From positions 167,695,626-167,759,625 of the forward strand of contig NC_092858.1 in the NCBI RefSeq assembly GCF_032062135.1: a stretch of 64,000 nucleotides of DNA. Direction: 5' to 3'. Within the stretch, counting starts at the first letter, position 1; the number at the start of each line of letters is the position of its first letter. The notes below the pieces were generated by a model. It was not told the origin of the DNA. It searched no databases and worked only from the letters and a program-made list of their open reading frames with translations. The DNA comes from Pyxicephalus adspersus (Eukaryota > Chordata > Amphibia > Anura > Pyxicephalidae). Below, one piece after another: positions 1 to 13,127 of this stretch. Both the position numbers and the translations under genes were made by a program.

Positions 1-461
1 TGGTTATACATCGGCTAACACATGGACAGGGAACAGAACCCAAATGCAGCCAGGGCTTTGTCTGATTATTTCAACATATATCCTGATATTTATGGGGCCC
101 CAGCCAGCACAGGCATATGCTTATGTCTAGAAATGACTGGCAATACTTCCACAACATCTAAAGACCAATCAGCTGCAAGTTATATAGGAATATGTTTTGG
201 TTGTTAGGTTTATATACTCTAGGGGCCAATTTACAATACATAACCTGAATGTTCCTGCAACCATACTCTAATGTGCATATCTTGCATTGTGTGATGCCAT
301 GCCACTCCACAATATATATGGAATTAAAAGAAGAAAAGATTGCTATATATTTAGTTTTATCTGTATGGTATTTGCATTCGTTCTGTATATAGAAATCATT
401 TTATTCCTGCCTGGATCTTCCTGTATTCTTTGAAGGGGGACGGGATTCAGTTGTATTCAGA

Positions 462-615
462 ATTATTATTATTATTATTAATAAACAATATTTCTATAGC
501 GCCAACATATAACGCAGCACTGTACATTAAATGGGGTTGCAAATGACAGATACAGACAGTGACACAGGAGGAGAGGACCCTGCTCAAAAGAGCTTACAAT
601 CTAATCGGTGGGGAA
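462..615 (-). mobile_element. L2/CR1-like LINE 3' end
   Basis: (ATT)n tail, then TATAGCGCCAACATATAACG, GTACATTAAATGGGGTTGCA, GACACAGGAGGAGAGGACCC and AGCTTACAATCTAA. Same 3' terminal sequence as the longer copies at 48546 and 63520. Confidence 0.7.
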
Positions 616-1025
616 TACAGCACGCACTAGGAAGGAAATAGTATGTTTTAAAAAGAGAATAAAGCTAAAAATCCCTATAATAGTTTTTATTTCCATACAC
701 ACTGCTAATATTCTGAATATGACTGTGCTTCCTGCAGAAACTGTCTGTATCTGCCGTCCTTATACAGCCCTCATTTACTATGTAAATCAGTTCATACTTC
801 CTCATACTTTTCTTATTGCATGTAGTAAACCTGCAGCTGGCATGCAAGAACATTTGACCCTGGATGCATTCACCAAGGTGCACCATACTGATGATTTTAA
901 GGTCACCGCTAGGGGTGGGTGCATGATTAGCGGGCATCTAAATATAAAATTATTAGAGTTCTATACTTCAAGAACCAACATATTCCAGAAATCAACATTT
1001 CATTCTATCACCCACTACATCTCAT

Positions 1026-1215
1026 GAGGGGGTGCTGAGAAGTTCCTGGCTTTGCCCAGAAAGAAGAGAGCCAGAGTTATGAAATAACACATTTATTCAA
1101 CATATTCCCCCATGAGACTGATGCACTTGGTACAGCGTAGTTGCAGCTTTTCTAGAGTGTTCAAATAAAAGTCCTTTGGTCTCTCAGTAGCATCTTTGAC
1201 ATCAGAAATGTCCTG
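1026..1215 (-). mobile_element. mariner-family transposase remnant
   Basis: Minus-strand translation reads FYLNTLEKLQLRCTKCISLM, then GEYVE and a stop at about 1104-1106. The arrangement (LEKL..RCTKCI...GEYVE, stop) matches the C-terminus of mariner transposases. The sequence beyond the stop (GGTGCTGAGAAGTTCCTGGC on the plus strand) is likely the terminal repeat. No further transposase domain could be recognised upstream. Confidence 0.6.
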
Positions 1216-4077
1216 AAAATTTAAATTTATAGGGGAATACTAGGTCCTGTAAAAGTATTAAGACTCAAAGCTACAGGTTTATTAACATAGTAGTATGTTT
1301 TAAAAAGTGAATAAAGCTAAAAATCATGCAATACACATGCACCACTTTAGGAGCATATTGTATTTTGGCACACTGTTGCCACTAAAGAGTTGAGAGAAGA
1401 AAGGGGGGCATTGGGAATAAAGCTGCTGACTGCTGTTTTGCACCAAATCTGATAGCTCTGCCCATAAATGCCTGCTGAAGTTTCCAATAGAACTAAAATA
1501 TCCATAACCTGATAATATGTAACTGGCAGTTTTTCCATAAACTATGCTGACCTCTACTGGATAACAGTGGAATGACACATTTCGGTAAATACCACTTACA
1601 TCTGTACTGCATCTCTTATAATTCTCTTTTGCTTTACTATCATTTTTTGTAGCAGCACACAACAAATTGTATGTGTATTTGTTGTTTTTATGGCAAATCC
1701 ACTGCAACTGATATATAAATGGTCTAAACTTAACAAAGCCCCAATGTAGCAATGTACAGTGTTTTACAATTTGGAAAGCAGCAAACTGTAATATACATTA
1801 AAGAGGCTCTCTACAATTTTTTTTAATTTAACCTTGTGGTTCTGCCCATAACATTTCCTTACAATGTACTGAATCTATGGGGAACAATAGCTGTCCCTAA
1901 GCTACTTTCCTGATTTTAATGACAAACTCCTTCTCCATTTCTCATCTACACTATATGTGTTGATCTGTTGTAGTCTATAGAAGGCAGTTGGCAAAACAAA
2001 TTCATATCAGTGCTCAGAAGTTACAAAAAGATGCATTTCTGGCAAGATAAAGTTATTTTTCAGCATTTGAAGAAAATATACTTAGCCTGGAAAGAAAACT
2101 AATGTAACTTACACATCCATTTGATAAGCAGCAATATATTCCATTTTTGTTGAGATTTTATACATTTTTGTACTCCTGGGGTCTTACATAGGCTGCAAAC
2201 TGCAAATAGGAGACAATGGAGAGCTGGGACAAGGGAATTCTGCTCCAGCATTATACCATAATGTATATGCTAGTAGGAGTGACATCTAGTGGTGGCAAGC
2301 TGCAATAACACCATCACTGCTTTTATAATACACAGGGATAGCCAGGCATTTCCAAAGAGGGGTAAGTGTGTGACTATATGTGTATACAGTGTGAGTGTAT
2401 GATTACTGTTGCATTACAATAATAAAAGAGTGGTGGTTACATACACTAACTCCTGCATTCTATGTTTTATACAGCTTACCCCTGCACTCTGCTTAACACA
2501 GAGCAGAAGTTTTATTTTACCATACCACTTTATGCCCCCTCCACTGTTTGCACAATTTGACCACATCTGCCATTTGCCACAGTCTGCTACACATCATTAC
2601 TCCTCTCAGTATGCCCAACCGTGCTCCACATCTTTCACAACCCTAGATATGCCCTTCAAGGGGTGACTCCATGAGTTTCTGCAAAAGATGACACTGATCT
2701 TATTATGTAGATGTCCTTATGTATGTATTATTTCAGGTCAATGACTTCGATGAATACAGAAGTAACTTCATAAAAGCCTCAATTTAAAAAAAAAAAAAAC
2801 GTTACAACATTTTGATGAAACCAGAGGAACTGTGTTTTTAATTAACATAAGACAAACTTTAAAAATTGAATACATTCCATTTTTTATTGTGTTCAGACTT
2901 GTTTGTAGTTATTTTATAAATAAAACAAAAAAATCAAAGTAAACATATTCCAGATGTCACGCAGGGTTATTCAGCAAGAGTGTTCAGCTGCAACCAATGG
3001 GAGCCGCCATGGGGACATCTCACCCCCCTATAACTGGAAAGGGCCCATCTGTACTTGTGTCTGTACTGTGCTGTGGTGAAGTTCATCGCCAGGCAAGAGC
3101 TCTGCATGCTCGTTCGTCCAAGCTTGTAAAATAGCAAAGGGAACAAAATTTATTAGGGCTTTATTAGACTGAAGATTTTTGGACAGTTGTAGCTTCTGTG
3201 GGTAGTGTGCAGACCCCATTACTTCAATAGACTAGAATTGGTGCCGATTGCAAATGCTTAATGCCTGTGAAGGGGTGTTAGCAAGCAGTTTAAAACAAAA
3301 AAAAATTGAAAATGAACCACTCTGCCAGGCTTTTGCAGCTGTTTGCAAATGCCTGAAAAACCCAAGGCACTACCGCTTGTTAACCACCTAGGTGTTTGAC
3401 AGTAGGTGTCAGGGGGGCAGTAACATCATATTAAAATGTACTTTAGAAACATCAAATCCTGCTGAAAGCTCTGCAAATGTTTTGTTAAAGCTCTACAATC
3501 TACTCTCCTATACATGCTGTAGTTCACACCAACAAGAGCTTAAACTAAACTGTTTTGCCCATGCAAGTTACAGCAACATGCTGGATACCCACTTTCCGTT
3601 CCTGCCCCCTGGGGTAAGGTAAATACCTGGTACATCTTCCATGATGAAGTGCTAAGTGCTTGATGAGGCAAGGACAGGTCATAACTCTATGAAAGATGAA
3701 CTAGAGATTGCACAAGTCTTCTTATAGTTCCAAAGGTAACTGACGAGGTGGGAGAGCAAAGAGAAAGAAAGTATAGGCAGCATGGAGTTTGCAAGGGGAT
3801 AGATAAATGGGGATCCAAATGCATGGACAAAGCATATTGGAAAAGTGTTACCCATGTCATTTGGGCATTCTTTGGTGCTTTGTTGAAAAGCTGGTTTTAG
3901 ATGTCCTTACCCTCAAGTGCTTTTCTCACATGGATATGTGTATATGTGGTGAACATACAGGCCTATTCAAAATATAAAGGTAGGAAAGGGCTAAGGAGCA
4001 AACCACATCCAACCAATTCAAGAAAGTTTCACCAGCACAAGATGGATTCAGATTGGTGACTTTGGATACTGCATCAA
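1216..4077. other. non-coding, nothing recognised
   Basis: AT-rich sequence downstream of BACE2. Open frames are short and show no family resemblance or splice structure. No repeats of clear structure seen. Confidence 0.6.
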
Positions 4078-4243
4078 GGTTCCCCCCAGGCACTTTTAGC
4101 TGGGCGCACCACCCGGCACTTTTCAGCACCCACCCGGCTGTTTTTGGGTGGTAACCAAAGAGTTTGGTCATAAAACAGGGGCTGCCACCCACCTAAAATT
4201 TCTTCCCACCCAGCTTAAAAAAACATTTCTGGGTTGAGCACTG
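4078..4243 (+). mobile_element. copy of the AGCTGGGCGCACCACC short MITE
   Basis: Shares AGCTGGGCGCACCACCCGGC, CCACCCACCTA and CATTTCTGGGTTGAGCACTG with 11366-11488 and 6250-6405. It lies downstream of BACE2, next to an N gap. Confidence 0.55.
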
Positions 4244-4488
4244 TGCATTTTTTTCCCCTTGCACAATTTTCTTACATAGGCCCCACACCCCGCTCTGCAT
4301 GTCACCTGTAAACTAATGTACAAGCAAAACAACCCTGAAATGCAATGCATAAGAAAGCTCTTACAAAAATATCAAATACGATTGTATTTTTAAAACACAC
4401 AAGTACAAATGGGCCTGCAATTTAATGGTGTGGTGGAAAAATTATAACAAATATAAACATAATCAAAATATTGTCAAATTAACAAAGA

Positions 4489-4800
4489 NNNNNNNNNNNN
4501 NNNNNNNNNNNNNNNNNNNNNNNNNNNNNNNNNNNNNNNNNNNNNNNNNNNNNNNNNNNNNNNNNNNNNNNNNNNNNNNNNNNNNNNNNNNNNNNNNNNN
4601 NNNNNNNNNNNNNNNNNNNNNNNNNNNNNNNNNNNNNNNNNNNNNNNNNNNNNNNNNNNNNNNNNNNNNNNNNNNNNNNNNNNNNNNNNNNNNNNNNNNN
4701 NNNNNNNNNNNNNNNNNNNNNNNNNNNNNNNNNNNNNNNNNNNNNNNNNNNNNNNNNNNNNNNNNNNNNNNNNNNNNNNNNNNNNNNNNNNNNNNNNNNN
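4489..4800. other. assembly gap (312 N)
   Basis: Run of N. It lies downstream of BACE2; no coding exon is expected here. Confidence 1.
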
Positions 4801-6249
4801 CAGGTACTGCCATGAACTCCTTGTCTAGCAGACCCAACATTCAGCTGGGGCCACTGCCTAACCAGCACCTTCCAATGAGAGCAAACAATCGTTATTTCCA
4901 ATCAATATGATGATTATCATTGATCAAGAAGGCCATATTATTATTCTATTTATCCAATCATATCCATCACTCTTTTTGGGTCTCATTGGTGACAATTGTG
5001 TGATCGGGTTCCCAGTTTCCCAGATACAGCAAAGTAAGACTTTCTATACCAAAATACAAAGAATAGGGACCTCAGGAATGTGATAAGACAAGGCAAAACA
5101 CATTGTTGATTGGATCTCCTTACTTAAGCCCATGGGTAACACCAAAGCCAATGGGTGACTCCATTTATTACGAACTAACAAGAAGTAAATTATCAGCTTG
5201 AGGTGGTTGGGAAGTGAAAATAAAACATTTTAATGACAGCAAAAAGACAAAGTATGGATGAGAAGACCATTGTACTTTCATGGTTGACCACATCCATTGA
5301 CCTTCTCAAGGACTGCTATTGTTGAATAAAATTGCCTACAAAGTTTGTTGGAAAAACCATTATTCTAAAGAACACATTCAAGTACCCAGTGCTCCTCGCC
5401 TTTGTACTGAAAAATGAAGACCTGACATGTTTTAATCTTCCACTTTGTATACAAACAGACATTTAGCTATGGCCAAGCATTTCTGTGGAAGTAAATGCAT
5501 CATTGGAGAGCACGATGCAATAATGGGAGTATATGAAGCAAGTGACCAATTGTATGGATCAGCTGACTTGATACGACTTAACTCACCCACATCCTGACTT
5601 CCTAGTGCTGCAACTAAAAACTTGGAAACAATACAGGGGTCAACAAGGCAAAAACATATGTTGCCAAGATAAAGCAAAACATCCATAACAGGAGGAACCA
5701 AGTGGGATGGCTCCCTGGCAGCAGTATGTTCAGTATTAAATAAGTTGCTCTTTAAAAGGCTATAATGCTTGGAAATATAACAGATTTACCGGCCAGCACA
5801 CAAAATACCCAGACCTGCATTGACAGACAGGTTGGAAAATGAGGTAACCAGAATAGCCACCAGGCAATGGAGCCTTGGATGTATCCACCCTACCACAAAC
5901 CAAGTCTGATCCTGAATTTATTACGTGTATCCTGTTCCAAAATGTTTGCTTTGTTCTAGTGTTATGAAATGTTGTTTGTGATTCACCTATTGACATAGCA
6001 GCAACCATATTGTAATGGTTGGGTCCGTAATACTGAATATTCAAGTGAACAGATATTTACACAATTGAAATATAACACATTACAGTTCTGTGGCTCTACC
6101 AAGCTGAACAGCCAAATGGGAGACATCACTTTTTAGCTTTGCAGTTTTTTTTTGGAATTTGATGTGTAATCATACCAATTTATTGTCTAACTATATGAAT
6201 GCTGCACAACTTCGAATGGTCAATTAAACTGGACAAATTTAGGGTCCCA
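4801..6249. other. non-coding, nothing recognised
   Basis: No repeat or exon recognised. Open frames near 5432-5701 and 5760-6044 have no recognisable domain. Confidence 0.55.
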
Positions 6250-6405
6250 GTCTTCTCCCCAGCCCCTTTTAGCTGGGTGCACCACCTGGCACTTTTCAGT
6301 GACCATCTGGCTGGTCACTGAAAAGTTGGGTCACCATAGAGAGACTGGCACCCACCTACAGCTCCTTCACACCCAGCTTAAAAAAATGTCTGTGGAAAAT
6401 ACTGG
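6250..6405 (+). mobile_element. copy of the AGCTGGGTGCACCACC short MITE
   Basis: Shares CCAGCCCCTTTTAGCTGGGT, GCACCCACCTACAGC and CCCAGCTTAAAAAAA with the copies at 4078 and 11366. It contains a local inverted repeat (CACTTTTCAGTGACCA / TGGTCACTGAAAAGT). Confidence 0.55.
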
Positions 6406-7421
6406 GAATGGTTTGGATGAAGGAAATGGGGGTTATGAACTCAAATCTTTGTTTTCTTCAACAGATACCAGTGCCCCTGCTATGCCGCAGTTATTATATA
6501 GCACTTGACGTGACTATGGTGACTGTTGGTGAATGTGCTGTCCGATGAACGGCAGTGCCCAAGCTCTAGAAGAAAAGGAAGATTCGATCTGTTACCTGCT
6601 AGACAGGAATTCTTCTTTCACAGTGTGGCCATGGTCAATAATATTGTATCAAGGAGGCAGGGACACAATAATAAACTGGTAGGCCAACAAATAACCAACA
6701 ACCACCGAATTTGTATCAGTCTGTTCAGAGCAATGACAATAAAAGGAGGTTGCCAGAGATCACCGCAGTGTACATGGCTCCTAAAGTAGTTTGCACCAAG
6801 TTTCTGTCTAGGTCCTCAGTCTAAAAGGTGAGAATTATCTATCCAAATCGGAGAATAAGTAGGAATTGTGGTATTGTGTTTCCTGTTAAGTTCACAAAAC
6901 TGCAAATTAACAAATCAGACAATTCCAAAAATCAAAGCCACCAACAATTATTCCAAACTGGGAGCAAACCCTACAAACAATAGAGTTGCTCCAATCATCA
7001 GTTTTAATTTTTATCCTGAAATAAGTTGTTCCTATCATGACACCTGTTGACATTTTGGATCAGGCTGGTCATTATTGCAGAAAGTCATATCCCTTCTGCA
7101 AAAAGCATTCTTACCGTCAGCTCTCCTGTCAACATTTGCTGAGCATGCATTCCTCTACGTGATTATTTTTATGATGTCCTAAAGAACTGGAATGAAGAGA
7201 TGAAAAGCAGGCAATTACGTTTTTAAGAATAAGTGCAAAGAGATAATAAATTGGCAAAACACAACATTATAAAAAGATACCCAAGCACAGCTCCAGCATA
7301 CTGTAAAACTCCTTCTTAGCACTGCTCCAGCCTCCAAACATCCCATGGAAATGCAGACATTTTGTAAGTCGATTATATAGAAGTATACCCAAAACAAGTG
7401 AAAGGGAACTTCTATCAGGTT

Positions 7422-7427
7422 TTTATT
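7422..7427 (-). promoter_or_regulatory. candidate poly(A) signal of BACE2
   Basis: AATAAA on the minus strand, about 690 nt after the stop codon. It was chosen only because it is the first canonical hexamer I found downstream of the stop. Another TTTATT lies near 6178. Nothing else confirms use of either. Confidence 0.3.
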
Positions 7428-8111
7428 TCCGTTTTTTCAACTGGGCAAATGTAATTTCTTGTCCTAAGGGGCAATGGTAATGAGGACGGGATGTGAAGTC
7501 TACCTACAGGTTAGAGCTAGCTCCTCGATTTACACAATATATCCTACTTTTAATTCTGTCAAAAAAAATTAAAAATGTGCTTTGGGTCAAATTCTATTTT
7601 AAGCATATCCAGTGTCCGGTTGCACAGCATTTGGTCCTGGTTGTAGGCTTTTCAGGTGCTGATTTGTGGATGGGACATTCCTTCTAGATTTTGGAGGTCT
7701 AGAGTATCACTGGAGATGTGCCCAAGTGCCTTTTTGATGCTTTTTAGAATCCTTGAGAATAATATTACTACGTCCCCATAGTAGAGTTTCAGTTTTACAG
7801 TCACAAGGATATCGCCACAATGGCGGAAGTGGTCATGGCTATGGCTTTCAAAAACATCAAAAAAAAAAATGCACAATTTTCAAAAATCAAAATCCACAGT
7901 GCATCCAGTTAGAAAATGATCAGTACAGTAGTAAGACATCGCCCGGGTAGCGTACTTTGGAATTTGCACGAAACATGAAAGGCAATAAGTTACAAATGCC
8001 AATTGCTGTGGACAGCTTTGGTTGTAACTGCGACATTCCAGCAGCAAAAAAGAAATAACTGGTTGAAAGTCTAATTCCGGTGTGCTGGTCAAAAATAGAG
8101 AGTCCTCTTGA

Positions 8112-8359
8112 CTATTTCCAACGATGGCGCACAAGAGAAGATTCATCGTTGACCACCTCAGGGTTGTCATTGTGCCGTCTGTTGGGAAGAAGCAGCAGGA
8201 CCACCAATACCAGCAGAACAATGCCGCAAAAAGTCATGAGTGAGTAGGATATAATCCACATGATAGGCTCTCTGAGTGGGTTGCTGGCGATGCAGTTACT
8301 GGATACGTCCGTGGCGGTGAATGGACCAGAGATCTCCGAGACGCGCACATTGTTCACTT
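8112..8359 (-). CDS. BACE2: BACE2 exon 9: membrane anchor, cytosolic tail, stop
   Basis: 248 coding nt including the TAG stop at 8112-8114. The peptide contains VSEISGPFTATDVSSNC (stalk), then one transmembrane helix, roughly IMWIISYSLMTFCGIVLLVL and the following Val/Leu run, and the tail RRHNDNPEVVNDESSLVRHRWK. The acidic cluster with Ser (DESSL) resembles the sorting signal that directs BACE proteins to endosomes, which is inferred from the family. The acceptor is TTTACAG. The 3' UTR extends below 8112 in the same exon. Confidence 0.96.
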
Positions 8360-8623
8360 CTGTAAACACAAACAAAATAAGGTGAAACCAATTCTGTCTA
8401 ATCTCAAAAACCTTTTTCGGCAAAAATTACGGCAAATCTGCACAAGTTGATGACAGCTTCTGGATTTTATCAGGTCCTAGTGTTGTTTTAACAGATTTTA
8501 CCTATGCCTTCCTGTTAGTGGAATCTGGAAATGTAGCACAACTTAATGGAGGGGGGAATCTGACCCTTATTATTCCTTTCTTGCGCTACAAATATGGCAA
8601 AATGTCTGTGACCATCAGACTTA

Positions 8624-9293
8624 CAGTGAAGAAAAGAAGTATTTGATCCCCTGCTGATTTTGTATGTTTGCCCTCTGACAAAGAAATGACCAGTCTATAA
8701 TTGTAATGGTAGGTTTATTGTAGCTGTGAGAGACAGAGTAACAACAAAATAACCCTCAAAACCCAGTGCTCAAAAGTCAGAGCTTGATGTGCATTGTAAT
8801 GAGTGAAATAAGTATTTGATCCCTTCGCAAAAAGATGACTTATTACTTGGTCGCAAACCCCTTGTTGCCAATCACCGAGGTTAGAGGTTTCTTGTAGGTG
8901 GCCACCAGGTTTGCACACATCTCAGGAGGGATTTTGTCCCACTCCTCTTTGCAGATCCTCTCCCAAGTCAGTAAAGTTTCGAGGCTGATGTTTAGCAACT
9001 CGAACCTTCAGCTCCCCCCACAGATTTTCTATGGGATTAAGGTCTGGAGATTCCAGGACCTTCATATGCTTCTTCTTGCGCCACTCCTTTGTTGCCCTGG
9101 CCATGTGTTTTGGGTCATTGTCATGCTAGAATACCCATCCACGACCCATTTTCAATGCCCTGGCTAAGGGAGTTGTTATTCTGTCTCTCACACCTACAAT
9201 AAACCTACCATTACAATTATAGACTGCTCCTTTCTTTGTCAGAGGGCAAATATACAAAATCAGCAAGGTATCTAATACTTATTTCCCTCACTG
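8624..9293 (-). mobile_element. internally deleted Tc1-like element
   Basis: Inverted ends CAGTGAAGAAAAGAAGTATT and the matching right end (AATACTTATTTCCCTCACTG), flanked by TA on both sides as expected for Tc1/mariner. The minus strand at 8922-9104 encodes [18 protein letters not shown], the C-terminal DDE-domain signature of Tc1 transposases. At about 670 bp against about 1.6 kb for a full element, most of the transposase is gone. It lies in BACE2 intron 8. Confidence 0.9.
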
Positions 9294-10815
9294 TATATGA
9301 GCATGTTGGACATTCACTCTACAACTTTGACAATTACAATATCATTGGCATCCCCTTTGTGGTTCTCACAGTTTGCAACCAAGTAAGGCACTAAAGCTGG
9401 AGGAGAAGACTTGGCTCATGAATGGCATTCCAAAGGAATCTAGAAATTCAGACCACACCACTTCCTCTAGGACAAACTCAAACCAAGCCTTTATGGAGCT
9501 GGTTTAGTGCACGGGGCACAGTCATACCAACATAAAAATGGCCTTTTCCAAACTGACCACAATGCTGGAATCACAAACTTTGAAATGTCTTTGTATAATA
9601 TGTGTTATCTGGAAACACCTAAACTCAATATGGAGGGGTGTGCACAGTTTGTTGTTTTCTTATACATTGATGTGATCGTCAGATGTCCGGAAACCTTCTG
9701 CCCTTAGCATTCTGTTTCCTTCAGCAACCAACACTGGAGCATGTTCATCAATCCATAACTATGTTTAAAGCTTCTCCTAGCTTACAGAGAGACTTTCTTT
9801 CAATCAAGATGGCTGCACAAAGTTCTGGAGGAGTGAACGAAAGTTAAAGCTTAAATTGTAGTTTAAATACAATCCAGGTGCAAAAAAAAAAAAGGTATTC
9901 CAAATCTTGCAACTTTTTACTTTAAAAATCAGCTACAGCACATTTAGGAAAGATTGTCCCTTGCCAGCATAAAGCAGAGTTTAACCCTTACATGATGGAG
10001 AAGAAGTGATCTCTCTACAGAGGCTAAGCAAGTCCCCTTGGTCAGTAAACTCAATCAGCATTAGCTTTTGCTATAGGTCTATAGGACAATGAGGTCACTG
10101 CTTATATTCCAAGTGCAAAGGTCCAAAATGCAACTGATAAAAGGGGACAAGCTCTTTAATATCAGGCTTTTTTTAAATGTACATCTTTTGATTTGATGCA
10201 CCTGGAATGCATGAAAACGAAAGGTTCAAATGGGCTTTTAGTATATGCACCCAAAGCAGCCAGCAGGTAAACAATAATGTAATACACACAGAATATGTGT
10301 CCCTATACAGCAGGCATGCAAAAGAGACCCTGTCATTAACTAAAAAATTAATAGTGAAGCACTCAAAAAAGTATTTAAAATGCTTACTTGTATTGTTTTT
10401 ACATTTCATAAATTAATTTATTACTGTGCTAGAAAATTTGACTACACCAGTAAGAGACAATTCTCTAGCACAACCCTTATCCTCCTTCCCATCAAAGCCC
10501 TCTCCTCATCTAGAGGTGCTCAGTTACTCTATATGCTGGCCCAGCTCCAACACTCCTTTCCTCAACACCTTATATAACTTTGAACGTAGCAGTTAAGGTA
10601 GCAGAGAAAAGACAATATCATACGCAGTTGGGTGGTACCCCTGAGTCTGTTGGGGCTGCCAACATGGCAGCCAAGATGGCAGCACCCAGAAGTAGTCTTC
10701 AGGATTTTGGATGTCTTTTACCAGATTAAAAGCTTAGATAAAATGCGGGGTAAAAAAATATTATTGGAAAGATTTTTGATTATATGAATGGTCTTAGTGT
10801 TATGGTCTCCTAAAG

Positions 10816-11764
10816 CAGTGGTCGCCTACCTTTTTGGACCCATGGACCACTAAATTTACCAGCTCCAGACCGAGGATGCGTGGGGAGCCGGGTGTCACTC
10901 AAACGGGAAGAAACTTGTGACGTTATGATGCCAGAACCTGCCCACTCCTATATCGCAGGTCTGAGTGGGTTGTGCCACTTCCCTGAGCCTGTGATCTGTA
11001 CAGGGGACATGGTCCGCGGCTCTGGCCGGTGCACCCTCCCAGGGGGGTCCTTCTCCTAAATACCAAAATTTTCTCGAGGACCACCTCGCAAATGTATAAG
11101 TTGGCAACATGGTCCAGAATTGGTCATATAATTGAACTACAATTGTACATTAGTCAAATACTATGCTATAGATATGGAATGTCGAGTTTTTTTTCTTAAT
11201 AGTTGATTTTTTTCTAGTTCATGTACAAATTTTCCTTTTCCCTGTGCTGTTGCTCCCCTTTAAAATATTTTGAAACTTACAATTACAAATAGGATTTTTT
11301 TGCCCATTCAGGCTGAAAAAGCCACAGGTGCTCTTTCCCCACCACCATTCCCAAGCCATTCTGCCCAGTGTTCTTCCCAGCCCCTTTCAGCTGGGCGCAC
11401 CACCCAGTTACTGAAGAGTTGGGTCACAATACAGGTGCCACCCACCTACAATTTCTTCCAAATTCTACAAATTCTGGGTTGAACACTGCTGTATATTGCA
11501 TCTTGGGATGGCTTACCTGGTCCTGACCTGCCTACTAAGGCTAAACTCTGCCAGGAGAGAGTGTGTGACTTTCTATGCTGCGGACCACGTCTTCCGTATG
11601 CATCGCAGGCTCTGGTGGTGGGCGGCTTTAGTCTCAGGGCACAACCCACCCACTCTCCTATCGAAGGCTCAGACCTGGTCGGGTTCTGGCAATATGACGT
11701 GACTCTGGGGGAAGTTTCTTCCCTTTTGAGTGACACATGACTCCAAAAAGGTTGAGGACCACTG
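10816..11764. mobile_element. fold-back hAT-like element with nested MITE
   Basis: Starts CAGTGGTCGCCTACC and ends GGTTGAGGACCACTG, the hAT/Charlie-type terminal motif. Arms of about 200 bp are inverted copies of each other (around 10870-11060 and 11560-11735; both carry CCCACTC-like and GGGAAGAAACTT-like blocks). Between the arms lies a separate short element (11366-11488). The flanking 8-mers match poorly, so no clean target duplication is claimed. Confidence 0.7.
11366..11488 (+). mobile_element. short MITE, ends CAGTGTTC...GAACACTG
   Basis: Inverted ends CAGTGTTC and GAACACTG enclose a sequence with CAGCTGGGCGCACCACCC. Two further diverged copies of the same unit lie at about 4078-4243 and 6250-6405 (each with AGCTGGGYGCACCACC, GCACCCACCTA-like and CCCAGCTTAAAAAAA blocks). 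Confidence 0.6.
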
Positions 11765-11819
11765 CCTTAGATGACCTCACTCTGTAGATGTACAGCTATG
11801 AGCAGCCAATCCCAACTGT

Positions 11820-12090
11820 AGGACCCCTGGGTTCCTCCAGAGGTTGCTTGGGGTTTCTCAAACTGTGGTTGGTTAACATCTCATTTCATGTTGACTGCAA
11901 AGATTCTGTTGCCAACACCACTTGGTGGAGCCAGCCGCATGACTCCAAATAGTATTCCAGCCACCATTGTAGTGGGGGTCACTCTTAAGTTGCTAAGCTT
12001 TTTTCCTATTCACCCCTTTAAATATAATTTAGCAAAGGTTCTCAGAGACCTGAACATTTTTTCAAGAGTTGCTCAGGGTTAAGATTGTTC
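11820..12090. repeat. dispersed repeat (GAGGTTGCTTGGGG family)
   Basis: Shares GAGGTTGCTTGG.GTT, GCATGACTCCA-like and TATTCCAGCCACCA-like blocks with 18300-18550. The family is unnamed here; it is probably another non-autonomous DNA transposon. Confidence 0.45.
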
Positions 12091-12639
12091 AGAAAAGTTG
12101 TCTATGAGGCTCCTGTATAGCAATACCAGGACACAGGAAAGGCTCTGCTATTTTTTGGGAGCAACTGACAAATGTACATTCTTCAGGGTACTGCTTATAC
12201 CCAAGAAACATTTTTGGATGTTCCCCATAGCAAAGCAGATTAACTTTTTGAGTTCGGTTTTACTTACAGTGAAACACATAACACGTGTTGCCTATACGGG
12301 GCCTCTTTAACAGGATAAGAGGACAACATTCGGGGGAGGAAGTGACCATTTGTAGAAAATATGACTGACAAACATCCTGTTCTCCAGGAACTTGAGTTTA
12401 ATTAGTATTTGCTGAGCCATTTTAATATTAATTAGGTCAGGTTTTGTGCATCAAATTGCCATTTAGCACAAATGTTGTTATAGTTTCAGAAGAAATGTAT
12501 CTGGTGCCTGTAACTGCTGAATATATGTACAGAATTGGCTATGGCAGAATGTGTGTGTGGCTATTGATCCTCATCGGTATGTCATAGCTGGTCCAGCCTA
12601 CACCAGCCTTGTAAAGTGTCGGGTATTAGATCTGAATAT

Positions 12640-13092
12640 ACCGTAAATACCTGAGTATAAACCATATTTTATTTGTTCTAAACAAGCAATTATAAAAAGA
12701 AACTGTTTATACTATGGTCATACCAGTAGATGGCGCTGTCCTCTCATGTTAAATATGCAAGAAACTATTGCTATTAGTTTTTGTTACATACGTTACATGA
12801 CAGCACCATTTACTGGTGGCCACCAATAATGCACAAATGATGATTTAAGAGCAAGGGATTCACCACAACCAAATCAAAAAGTAAAAATATTTTAACCCAT
12901 AAACGGGAAAAACAGACTGAACCTACATGATTTTTAATAGTTCTCACTTAAATAAATGTTTTAAAATATTATGCCATGGATGTATTTATTCCCATTTTAT
13001 TTTACTGGCAGTTTTAATTTGAATGTTAGCAGTAACAGCCACATTTTGTACAAACTCCAAGTTTATACTCAAGTCAAAGTAGTTTCCTGTAT
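12640..13092. mobile_element. decayed element with ACTCAAGTATAAAC-type ends
   Basis: The left end CCTGAGTATAAACC and the right end GGTTTATACTCAAG-like (GTTTATACTCAAGTC, 13058 on) are inverted. Inside is a CAGTAGATGGCGCTGTC / GACAGCACCATTTACTG inverted pair (12725 and 12800). No coding sequence is left. Confidence 0.45.
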
Positions 13093-13127
13093 TCTCAGGT
13101 AATAACGAGTACCTCGGTTTACATTTG

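Noticed and set aside
1324..1752. 142-codon open frame
   Set aside because: No recognisable domain, splice structure or codon pattern in AT-rich DNA.
5432..6044. Two adjacent ~90-codon minus-strand frames
   Set aside because: No family resemblance and no compatible splice sites that would join them.
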